This document shows positions 1 through 5,139 of a stretch of 5,139 nt of DNA, piece by piece. The stretch comes from Acidocella sp. Its GTDB lineage: Bacteria; Pseudomonadota; Alphaproteobacteria; Acetobacterales; Acetobacteraceae. A model generated the notes under the pieces. The model had not been told where the DNA came from. It worked only from the letters and a program-made list of their open reading frames with translations, and ran no database searches. The position numbers and the translations under genes are program-made. The DNA lies in NCBI GenBank assembly GCA_029077775.1, contig JAQNCU010000240.1:1-5139 (forward strand). Reading direction: 5' to 3'. Position 1 is the first letter of the stretch. Each line of letters begins with the position of its first letter.

Positions 1-81
1 GCGGGTGGCGCTGTTCCAGATGAGGGCGCAATTCTGCTGAAACGGTGTGACGGGGATGATTTCAATATTCAGATCAGACAT
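1..81 (-). CDS. MBL-fold metallo-hydrolase (YcbL/glyoxalase II-like), N-terminal fragment
   Basis: Only the first 27 codons are present; the gene runs off the left edge. The peptide begins M-S-D-L-N-I-E-I-I-P-V-T-P-F-Q-Q-N-C-A-L-I-W. The block IIPVTPFQQNC-LIW is the typical opening of small MBL-fold hydrolases of the YcbL/glyoxalase II-like group, just before the first beta strands of the fold. The metal-binding HxHxDH motif would lie outside the window, so catalytic competence cannot be judged. The ATG lies nine bases after the TAA of a guaA tail, and no strong Shine-Dalgarno sequence is visible, only a GTGGGA stretch inside that tail. This spacing suggests the gene was originally translated downstream of guaA in one operon (inference). 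It is probably chromosomal backbone outside the island. The exact substrate cannot be told from this fragment. Confidence 0.8.
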   Translation of the reverse strand, partial: MSDLNIEIIPVTPFQQNCALIWNSATR

Positions 82-90
82 TGGAATGTT

Positions 91-108
91 TTATTCCCAC
101 TCGATTGT
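91..108 (-). other. guaA 3'-end remnant, probable island attachment site
   Basis: Read on the minus strand these 18 bases encode T-I-E-W-E followed by TAA. This matches the near-universal C-terminus of GMP synthase (GuaA, usually ending in PPATIEWE or close to it). The next upstream codons in the same frame read V-Q-S, then F-I-G-K-L, and do not resemble GuaA, so only the end of the gene is present. The 3' end of guaA is a known integration site for tyrosine-recombinase genomic islands and phages, which restore the gene and leave a short duplicate at the far end. I infer that this is that distal duplicate. The complete guaA should lie to the right of the window. The true core may extend a few bases beyond the codons given. 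Confidence 0.65.
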
Positions 109-139
109 TGATTGGACAAAAATCCCCTTTAAAATCAAC
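107..139. repeat. Short inverted repeat beside the guaA tail
   Basis: GTTGATT at 107-113 and AATCAAC at 133-139 form 7-base inverted arms separated by 19 bases. They begin inside the guaA-like tail and extend into the non-coding flank. They could be recombinase or excisionase contacts around an attachment site. In a stretch this AT-rich, chance is also plausible. Confidence 0.25.
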
Positions 140-163
140 GCTCTTAAAAGCCAATATTCGGGG

Positions 164-183
164 ATACCACGAAAAATACCACG
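164..183 (-). repeat. Tandem direct repeat, possible integrase arm-type sites
   Basis: On the minus strand CGTGGTAT occurs twice with a 12-base period (183-176 and 171-164). The first copy is followed by TTTT and the second by CCCC. Tandem short repeats of this general form, near the attachment site and inside the element, are typical of arm-type binding sites for P4-like tyrosine recombinases. These lie about 55-90 bases from the guaA tail. The repeats are seen directly; the integrase role is inferred. No integrase gene is in the window. Confidence 0.4.
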
Positions 184-205
184 TTTAAACAAAGCAGTGC
201 GCCTT

Positions 206-604
206 TTAGGTCAGTAGCTGGGCGGCCTCGCCCTGATCGGATAGCAGCGTGACCGCCTTCTTGTCGAAGGACACGAAGGTTTCGCCGCCGAGCCACTTGC
301 CCTCATGCGCCATGATGCCGTCTGCGAAGTCGCCCCCGGCATCCAACATCGCAAGCCCCGCTTCCACGGCGGGTCGGTTCATGACGACATTGCCAGCATC
401 GAGCAACGCCCGGATGGCGGTTGAAACATCCTCCCTCGGCAGCTTGGCGCCCTGCCGCAATATCCAGACCAACTCGCATAGCGATGGCAGCGAAACTGCG
501 ATCAGTGTCGAGCCGCTGAGCATCTCTCGTGCCCTACGACACTGAGCGGCGTCGTCTTGCAGGATCGCGCGCGCCAGCACATTTGTGTCGGCGGTGATCT
601 TCAT
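206..604 (-). CDS. vapC: VapC-type PIN-domain ribonuclease toxin
   Basis: This 132-residue protein has the size and layout of VapC, the toxin of type II VapBC modules: a Mg2+-dependent ribonuclease that blocks translation when not held by its antitoxin. The PIN-domain acidic residues are all visible. D6 is in T-A-D-T-N-V-L, E44 in L-C-E-L-V-W, D95 in the F-A-D-G-I-M-A motif (with D92 just before), and D114 in F-V-S-F-D-K-K-A. The set is complete, so the toxin is predicted to be active. The start ATG overlaps the antitoxin stop as ATGA, which indicates translational coupling and keeps toxin synthesis tied to antitoxin synthesis. Only a weak GGACG lies upstream, consistent with coupling. The RNA target cannot be inferred from sequence. 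Family assignment is secure. Confidence 0.93.
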   Translation of the reverse strand: MKITADTNVLARAILQDDAAQCRRAREMLSGSTLIAVSLPSLCELVWILRQGAKLPREDVSTAIRALLDAGNVVMNRPAVEAGLAMLDAGGDFADGIMAHEGKWLGGETFVSFDKKAVTLLSDQGEAAQLLT

Positions 605-867
605 TTGTCGTCCAGTTGCCCGGCCCAGCCCGCCGCCGCGATATCGTTCATGTCCTCAATCGTCATCGGCCTCTTCAGCTTCACTTTGCCGTCCAGGGCA
701 TGAAAAAAGCCGTCAATCGTGCCTGTTGGCCGCGCCGCCCGTATTCGCAGTTCGCCGCCCGGCAGCTTTTCAAACTCGATCCGCTCCCCCGGCTCGATGC
801 CGAGGTGCTGCAGCAACTCCCGTTTGAGCGTGACCTGCCCCTTCACTGTGACCGCAAGCGACGCCAT
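601..867 (-). CDS. vapB: AbrB/MazE-like antitoxin of the VapBC pair
   Basis: This is an 88-residue antitoxin. Residues ~3-45 form a SpoVT/AbrB swapped-hairpin DNA-binding domain: V-T-V-K-G-Q-V-T-L-K-R-E-L, then H-L-G-I-E-P-G-E-R-I-E-F. The C-terminal part (~49-84; G-T-I-D-G-F-F, then P-M-T-I-E-D-M-N-D-I, then A-G-W-A-G) matches the toxin-wrapping tail usual in this family. Antitoxins of this type neutralise VapC by covering its active site and repress their own operon. I place the start at 867 rather than the in-frame ATG at 879. GGAGG (877-873) is five bases upstream of 867, and the predicted transcript would begin near 884, leaving almost no leader for the upstream ATG. The longer reading would add only M-E-D-L. 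The stop overlaps vapC by four bases. Confidence 0.92.
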   Translation of the reverse strand: MASLAVTVKGQVTLKRELLQHLGIEPGERIEFEKLPGGELRIRAARPTGTIDGFFHALDGKVKLKRPMTIEDMNDIAAAGWAGQLDDK

Positions 868-872
868 CAAAT

Positions 873-877
873 CCTCC
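873..877 (-). promoter_or_regulatory. Shine-Dalgarno of vapB
   Basis: GGAGG on the minus strand lies five bases before the ATG at 867 and directly after the alternative ATG at 879. It therefore decides in favour of the shorter antitoxin. Confidence 0.75.
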
Positions 878-890
878 ATTATCCTATTGA

Positions 891-919
891 ATGGTAATGT
901 TGATTTTCATTACCGTCAA
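891..919 (-). promoter_or_regulatory. vapBC promoter (sigma70-like)
   Basis: The minus strand has TTGACG at 919-914 (five of six matches to the -35 consensus), a 17-base spacer, and TACCAT at 896-891 (four of six matches to the -10, including the key first two and last bases). Transcription would start near 884, about 17 bases before the vapB ATG. Both boxes overlap the inverted repeats described separately, as expected of an autoregulated toxin-antitoxin promoter. Confidence 0.65.
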
Positions 920-933
920 GGTACTTTACGGTA
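893..933. promoter_or_regulatory. Probable VapB/VapBC operator: overlapping inverted repeats
   Basis: GGTAATG (893-899) and CATTACC (908-914) form a perfect 7-base inverted repeat with an 8-base spacer. TACCGT (911-916) and ACGGTA (928-933) form a second, 6-base one that shares the middle arm. The result is three alternating half-sites (GGTAAT, ATTACC, GGTATT) across the -10 to -35 region. AbrB-fold antitoxins usually bind such repeats and repress cooperatively with their toxin. Binding by this VapB is inferred from position. Confidence 0.6.
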
Positions 934-936
934 TTT

Positions 937-954
937 GGTGCGATAGATTGCACC
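937..954. repeat. 18-base imperfect palindrome upstream of the vapBC promoter
   Basis: GGTGCGAT (937-944) and ATTGCACC (947-954) are 8-base inverted arms with one mismatch and a 2-base centre. The site lies about 18 bases upstream of the -35 box and differs in sequence from the GGTAAT half-sites. It could be a site for another regulator, or a hairpin in the res 3' untranslated RNA; the 2-base centre favours a DNA site. CGCGT/ACGCG (954-958, 966-970) follows immediately but lacks a T tract in either direction. Confidence 0.35.
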
Positions 955-1016
955 GCGTCTGCAAAACGCGCGATGAGTTCAAAAACACCAGCAAAGCCTG
1001 ATTTTAGATGCCAGCC

Positions 1017-3737
1017 TTAGCTTATGGCGTCCGCAATCGCTGGCGCCATAATTTGATACCGGGCCATTAATCCGGCCAGCGTAGCACTCGGCAGAACAGC
1101 ATCATGGGGGACCAGCGCATAGGCCCATAGCTTTTCGCCGATCTCCGCCGCATGAGCATTGGCATATAGGACCCACTTTGCGGCGGCGCGCGCCTTCGCC
1201 TGCACGATGGGATCGGTCATTTCATTGGCCGCCTTGATCTCCACAATCAGTTTTTGGGTGCTTGTCTCGACGACAAAATCCGGCTCGTATGGCTGTCCAT
1301 TCGCATATTCGATCCGAAATTGGCGGGAGCCTGGCTTCATCCAGCGAAGCACCCCCGCCTCGTTGGCGTTGTCGATGAGCACGGCAAATTCTCGCTCTTC
1401 ATTCGATTGGAACCGCTGGTAGGGGTAGCAGCATCGCTGGAAGCCGCCGAACACATGCTTCCTTGTGTCGCCGGCAGGCACAATCGGCTGGCGGAAATTC
1501 CGCACGGCGTGGCTGTTTGGCACATTGAAGGCTTGAGGGCGAAGGAGCTGGAAGCCACGGGCCACCGTTGCCCGGTAGTCGGTCGGCGTTTCCCAATAGT
1601 GCTGTTTCATCTGCTCGAAGATGAAGCGAGCAAGGTCCTTGCCATGCACAAGGAGAACATTTTCGACCTCATCGTTGCTGGGAAGGTAGGTCCGCAACCG
1701 GGCAATCATCTGGCCAGCCAACTTGAACAGAAGCTCGCTTTGGCTGTCGTAATCGACCTCTGGCATGTCCATAAGGTGGCGCACTAGGTAGTTTTCCGGT
1801 CGCTCCTCGCGTGCCCCTTCAGCGCGGCGCGCGAGGTAGGTCCGGGCCTCATCGCGCAGCCGCTGCACCATGATCTCGTCGGAGATCGGCTGGCGCGCGA
1901 TAGCGTCCAGACCGGTCAAATCGAAGTCATGAAATCCGAACGTAACCTCGCGCGTGGGGATAACGACGATCTCAGGGATGGCAATCGTCAATTCCGTGAC
2001 CTTGGCGGCGACTGCTGCCACAACCCGCGCTACATTCACTTTCGGCTCGCCCAGCTCAAGCTTCGCCTGAATCGGTGCGAGGGCTTCCTCTACGTCGCGG
2101 GTAATGCGCGCCTGTACCTCCGGCTCGGAAAGCTGGCCGATTCCCTTTTTTAGTTCTCGCTCATACCGGTCGGAAATCAGGCGCAACGCATAATCTGCGG
2201 CCTGACGTTCGCCATCAGATGAAAAAACGAAATCGGCTTGTCGCTCAGCAAAACCGACTCCTTGACCCGTCAATGACGTTTCCATGAGGGTTCGGCTGTC
2301 CAGGACCGTGGCACCTTGCGGTGACACGTCGCCACCTTCACCAACAATAACGGTTTTCCGGATGGCAACGATCGATTCGGGGTCGCGCGCCGCGCGGATC
2401 ACGTCATCAAAGCGATCATGGGCAATGATCGTAAGCGTATCCACCGCCTCAACACCGGTGCGGACACCGTAGGGAAGTCGGAGACCGCGCCCAAGGGTCT
2501 GCTCGGTGAGAATGTCAGAAGCGGAGGCGCGCAAGGGCACGATCGTGTAGAGATTCCGAACGTCCCAGCCTTCCTTCAGCTTGTTGACGTGGATCACGAC
2601 ATCCGTATACGCATCGCTCTCCAAAGCTAGCAGGCGGGCTGTAGCCTCCTCGCTTTCCTCGCCGCGCGTCGCGCTATCCACCCGGATCACGCGCCCTTTG
2701 TATCGGCCGTCAAAGAAGCCGTCGGACTCAATGGTCTGACGGAGGCTTTCCGCGTGGGTCGTGTCCTGGGCAACCACCAGCATGAACGGATGGACCAAGG
2801 GACGGCCAGTTGATCGCGCGTAGATGTCCAACTCGGCCTTGGTGTTCTCGTGGCAGTGGATGCCATCTTCGAGCTTGATCCGCTCAAGCTGGTCGGCCGT
2901 TACCGAGTCCGGCCGGAAGTCTTTGCGCGTCGCGACAGCGGGCTCCTTCACAAAGCCATCCCGCATCGCTTCGCCGAGGCTGTAGTCATAGACCACGTTT
3001 TTGAACCGCTCGGACCGCGTGCCCGTGGAGCGGGGCGTCGCGGTCAGTTCCAGCCCAAGAACTGGCTTCAACTCAGTGACGGCCCGCATTCCGGCCTTCG
3101 CGCGATACCGGTGCGCCTCGTCCATGAGCAATACCAGGTCGGGCAGGCCCGCGAGATAGTCGAAATAGCTCTCGCCGATATACTCGTGGAGCTTCTTGAT
3201 GCGGCCCTGGTCCTTGTTGATCTTGTCCACGTTGAAGATGTTGATGATCGCGGTCTCGCCCAACAGATCGCCGCCCCGCAAGCCGCGCCCCTGATCCCAT
3301 GTATCGCCTGTGATCAGAAGCGGCGGCATCTGGGCGAATTCCGCAACGCCCTTGAACACATACTTCTCAGTGTTCGGCTTAAAATCGGCGATCAGCTTCT
3401 CGTAAATCGTGGTGTTGGGAGCCAGGACGAAGAAGTTCTTAGATCGGCCGGACAGGTAAAGATAGCTGATAAACGCGCCCATCAGGCGGGTCTTGCCGAC
3501 GCCGGTTGCGAGCGCGAAGCACAGGGAAGGGAAGTCGCGCTCGAAGTCGGTTACGCCGGGATATCTGGCACGGACGGCATCAAGCATCTCCGTTACGGCG
3601 GCTGCTTTCCGGAATGGCACCAGCTCCTCAAGCGGCGAATGCTCGACGATGTCGGCGAGGATTTCGAGGCTGTCAGCCTGGGGCGTGCGGAGGGACAGCC
3701 GGGCTTTGATCTGGCGGAGGATGCGCTCGCTCGTCAT
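1017..3737 (-). CDS. res: Type III restriction enzyme Res subunit (SF2 helicase plus PD-(D/E)XK nuclease)
   Basis: At 906 residues this is close to the usual ~900-1000 of type III Res proteins. It hydrolyses ATP to move along DNA and cuts near unmodified sites, in complex with Mod, which supplies site recognition. The N-terminal helicase carries Walker A A-T-G-V-G-K-T (77-83), Walker B M-D-E-A-H (205-209), motif III T-A-T-P (232-235), the family-typical K-L-K-E-G-W-D-V-R-N (386-395), and motif VI E-Q-T-L-G-R-G-L-R-L-P (412-422). The C-terminal nuclease shows E-P-D-F-V-V (818-823) and I-V-E-I-K-A (831-836), giving the D820, E833, K835 triad. No frameshift or truncation is seen. The start is three bases after the mod stop, with AGGAG eight bases upstream, so mod and res form one operon. 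No convincing terminator follows. Function would require a working Mod. Confidence 0.95.
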   Translation of the reverse strand: MTSERILRQIKARLSLRTPQADSLEILADIVEHSPLEELVPFRKAAAVTEMLDAVRARYPGVTDFERDFPSLCFALATGVGKTRLMGAFISYLYLSGRSKNFFVLAPNTTIYEKLIADFKPNTEKYVFKGVAEFAQMPPLLITGDTWDQGRGLRGGDLLGETAIINIFNVDKINKDQGRIKKLHEYIGESYFDYLAGLPDLVLLMDEAHRYRAKAGMRAVTELKPVLGLELTATPRSTGTRSERFKNVVYDYSLGEAMRDGFVKEPAVATRKDFRPDSVTADQLERIKLEDGIHCHENTKAELDIYARSTGRPLVHPFMLVVAQDTTHAESLRQTIESDGFFDGRYKGRVIRVDSATRGEESEEATARLLALESDAYTDVVIHVNKLKEGWDVRNLYTIVPLRASASDILTEQTLGRGLRLPYGVRTGVEAVDTLTIIAHDRFDDVIRAARDPESIVAIRKTVIVGEGGDVSPQGATVLDSRTLMETSLTGQGVGFAERQADFVFSSDGERQAADYALRLISDRYERELKKGIGQLSEPEVQARITRDVEEALAPIQAKLELGEPKVNVARVVAAVAAKVTELTIAIPEIVVIPTREVTFGFHDFDLTGLDAIARQPISDEIMVQRLRDEARTYLARRAEGAREERPENYLVRHLMDMPEVDYDSQSELLFKLAGQMIARLRTYLPSNDEVENVLLVHGKDLARFIFEQMKQHYWETPTDYRATVARGFQLLRPQAFNVPNSHAVRNFRQPIVPAGDTRKHVFGGFQRCCYPYQRFQSNEEREFAVLIDNANEAGVLRWMKPGSRQFRIEYANGQPYEPDFVVETSTQKLIVEIKAANEMTDPIVQAKARAAAKWVLYANAHAAEIGEKLWAYALVPHDAVLPSATLAGLMARYQIMAPAIADAIS

Positions 3738-3740
3738 GGC

Positions 3741-5111
3741 TCACGCTCCTTTGGGATTAAGGGCAAGTTCAGCAAATAGAGGGCCTTCCGTGGTATCCGC
3801 CTTGCGGGGTCTGCCGCGCTTACGGGCGGCACCAGCAGACGGTTCCTCTGCCTCATCAGCCGCATTTTCGGCGGACGGCTCCTCTGCGACGGGAAGGTTG
3901 GCAACGCGCAATCTGTAGTCGTCACGACCCCATTCACATTTGGTCAGGACGGCGTGGGGAATCTTCTTGATGGTAAGATTCAGGAATGACGCTTCCCGGC
4001 CGCTGAACGCCTTGCAGCACACTAGCAGCGTCCGCTTCGGTCCAACCTCTTCAGATAGCTTGCGCAAGGCGTCATGGGTCAGGGATTGCGTCGTCACATA
4101 GATGAAGTCGGTCTCGGTCGAATGACCGTGTTGCCAATAAGCGTCTGGTTCCAGAGATGGGGCATAGGTGAAGCCCATGAGCTTGCACATCGCCTCCGTG
4201 AGCATAGCCGGATTATACTGCTTAGCGATCACCCAATTGCCAAATCGATCTTTCTCAAGGAGAGATGGTGCAAGGCGATAGAAGCGGAATCCTCCACCAC
4301 CCTGCCATGAGATGTTCTCTGTGATACCCCCGGAGTCTTCGCCGTCGATGACCTTTTTAAGACGTAGCACGCAATGGGTCACGGCATGGTTGCCTAACTC
4401 AATCATGATCCAACGCCGACCCATTTTGTGCGCTACAGCACCAGAAGTTCCCGATCCCCCGAAGGAGTCTAAAACGAGGTCCCCTGGATCGGTGGCCAAT
4501 GCGAATACCCTCTCCAGCAGCCGCTCCGGCTTCGGAGTGGCAAATATATTATCGCCGAATATGGCCCGGCTCTCTTTTTTAGATTCGTCATTATGGCCTA
4601 CTTCATCGTAGGTCCATATCGTGGTCGCAGGAATGGTTTCAGTGACTTCTGAAATGAACCGCTTAATAGCCGGACGCGCATTTCCGTCTACTCCGAACCA
4701 AATGCGATTATCTTTGATAAGTTCTGCGAATTTCTCCTTCGTATAGCGCCAGCTAGTTCCCGGCGGAGGCATGACCTGCCGTCCCGACGGCAGAGTTACC
4801 GGGAATATCGCGTAGTCTCTTGCCTCGTTCCGCAAAACGTCACCGGCTTTCCACGCTCCTCTCGGGTCTTGATCTCTGTTCGTATACCGGGAGGTTTGCT
4901 TTTCCGTTTTAGCCAATCTGTTAATCGTGAACTTGTCCTTGCTCTTTGCAAAGACAATTATGTGGTCGTGGGATTCTGACAAATACTTTGAGTCGCTTTT
5001 AGCACCATACTTCTTTTGCCAGATAACGTTCGCCACGAAGTTTGCGCGGCCAAATATCTCGTCGCATAGCACCTTGAGAGTAAGCGATGCTCGATGGCCC
5101 TTCTTCCCCAT
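3741..5111 (-). CDS. mod: Type III DNA methyltransferase Mod, C-terminal part (catalytic N-terminus absent)
   Basis: Type III Mod proteins transfer a methyl group from SAM to adenine and recognise the site for both modification and restriction. Family similarity begins near residue 11 (L-K-V-L-C-D-E-I-F-G-R-A-N-F) and continues through the region holding the target-recognition domain (~22-190). The SAM-binding motif I, D-S-F-G-G-S-G-T, is at 215-222. In this beta-class layout the catalytic DPPY motif and the I-D-D-N-E block precede that starting point, and neither is present. A TAA (5114-5112) abuts the ATG and no close Shine-Dalgarno sequence is seen. The 456 residues are roughly 150-200 short of a full-length Mod. 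The C-terminus has a duplicated A-E-E-P-S-A and an AT-hook, K-R-G-R-P-R-K (431-437). Either mod is truncated, or an upstream ORF outside the window supplies the other half. Family certain; activity doubtful. Confidence 0.85.
   Translation of the reverse strand: MGKKGHRASLTLKVLCDEIFGRANFVANVIWQKKYGAKSDSKYLSESHDHIIVFAKSKDKFTINRLAKTEKQTSRYTNRDQDPRGAWKAGDVLRNEARDYAIFPVTLPSGRQVMPPPGTSWRYTKEKFAELIKDNRIWFGVDGNARPAIKRFISEVTETIPATTIWTYDEVGHNDESKKESRAIFGDNIFATPKPERLLERVFALATDPGDLVLDSFGGSGTSGAVAHKMGRRWIMIELGNHAVTHCVLRLKKVIDGEDSGGITENISWQGGGGFRFYRLAPSLLEKDRFGNWVIAKQYNPAMLTEAMCKLMGFTYAPSLEPDAYWQHGHSTETDFIYVTTQSLTHDALRKLSEEVGPKRTLLVCCKAFSGREASFLNLTIKKIPHAVLTKCEWGRDDYRLRVANLPVAEEPSAENAADEAEEPSAGAARKRGRPRKADTTEGPLFAELALNPKGA
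3746..3750 (-). promoter_or_regulatory. Shine-Dalgarno of res
   Basis: AGGAG on the minus strand lies eight bases before the res ATG and inside the last codons of mod. It supports the start at 3737 and translation close behind mod. Confidence 0.65.
3838..3887 (-). repeat. Internal repeat in the 3' end of mod
   Basis: On the plus strand GACGG(T/C)TCCTCTGC occurs at 3838-3851 and 3874-3887, 36 bases (12 codons) apart with one difference. It encodes the two A-E-E-P-S-A copies (residues 409-414 and 421-426) in an acidic, probably disordered linker before the AT-hook. Confidence 0.6.
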
Positions 5112-5139
5112 TTATTCGGAATGTGATTCTCCGTTTTGA
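5112..5139 (-). other. End of an unidentified upstream reading frame abutting mod
   Basis: In the mod frame, the bases before the ATG read Q-N-G-E-S-H-S-E and then TAA, directly followed by the mod ATG (TAAATG). This may be the end of an upstream coding sequence, perhaps a separate N-terminal Mod piece, or simply non-coding DNA. Eight residues are too few to identify. No IDDNE or DPPY signature appears in any of the three minus-strand frames of this stretch. Confidence 0.3.

Larger units (their letters stand above)
82..205. other. AT-rich non-coding boundary between vapC and the MBL-fold gene
   Basis: I see no gene here. I count 37 G+C in the 110 bases 91-200, far below the neighbouring coding DNA. 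It holds the guaA tail, the tandem direct repeat, a weak inverted repeat and an 8-base perfect palindrome GTTTAAAC (183-190). No convincing promoter for the MBL-fold gene and no clear hairpin-plus-T-tract terminator for vapC could be found. Confidence 0.6.

Noticed and set aside
186..205. Possible terminator after vapC (AAAGGC/GCTTT on the minus strand)
   Set aside because: The stem needs a bulge, has few G-C pairs, and is followed by GTTTAAACG rather than a run of T.
868..879. Upstream ATG giving a 92-residue VapB
   Set aside because: The only good Shine-Dalgarno sequence lies between this ATG and the one at 867, and the predicted transcript start leaves about five bases of leader, so the shorter protein is preferred.
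249..897. Several plus-strand open frames over vapB and vapC
   Set aside because: They are serine/proline/arginine-rich translations typical of the reverse strand of GC-rich genes. The minus-strand VapB and VapC motifs account for the region.
970..1016. Possible terminator after res (CAGGCTTTGCTGG followed by GTTTTT on the minus strand)
   Set aside because: The stem would be only about three pairs, too weak for an intrinsic terminator despite the T-rich stretch.
1254..1787. Plus-strand open frame of 177 codons opposite the Res nuclease region
   Set aside because: It lies wholly within res, shows no domain or start context, and is explained as a shadow of the minus-strand gene.
2850..3779. 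Long open frame (309 codons) on the plus strand opposite res
   Set aside because: It is antisense to the conserved helicase motifs of Res, has no recognisable domain, and is the kind of open frame that high-GC genes often produce on the opposite strand.
1..5139. CRISPR array, tRNA or rRNA gene, or insertion sequence
   Set aside because: No regularly spaced repeats, tRNA-like arm pattern or transposase sequence was seen. The boundary signal is a guaA tail rather than a tRNA end.

Overview
The window is a high-GC bacterial segment whose genes all lie on the minus strand, so it reads biologically from right to left. It looks like one end of a genomic island carrying a type III restriction-modification (RM) locus and a VapBC toxin-antitoxin pair. 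The left boundary is a short remnant of the 3' end of guaA followed by a chromosomal housekeeping gene. The GC-rich coding sequence and the protein flavour suggest a proteobacterium, perhaps an alphaproteobacterium. That placement is a guess from 5 kb.

From right to left, mod (5111-3741) encodes the C-terminal part of a beta-class type III DNA methyltransferase. It keeps the target-recognition region and the SAM-binding FGGSGT motif, but lacks the DPPY catalytic half, which normally lies N-terminal. A TAA codon sits directly before its ATG. res (3737-1017) follows after three bases and encodes an apparently complete 906-residue helicase/nuclease subunit with all expected superfamily 2 motifs and a C-terminal PD-(D/E)XK nuclease.

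A ~150-base gap (868-1016) then holds a well-formed promoter, overlapping inverted repeats that look like an autoregulatory operator, and a further 18-base palindrome. vapB (AbrB-type antitoxin) and vapC (PIN-domain RNase toxin) come next and overlap by ATGA.

The stretch from 205 to 82 is AT-rich (37 G+C in the 110 bases 91-200) and has no gene. It holds a tandem 8-base direct repeat resembling integrase arm-type sites, then six codons reading T-I-E-W-E-stop, the near-universal end of GMP synthase. Nine bases later an MBL-fold hydrolase gene starts and runs off the left edge.

The simplest reading is that a tyrosine-recombinase element inserted in the 3' end of guaA. The duplicated end of guaA marks the distal attachment site, and the defence locus plus the addiction module form the distal cargo. 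The intact guaA and the integrase would then lie to the right, outside the window.
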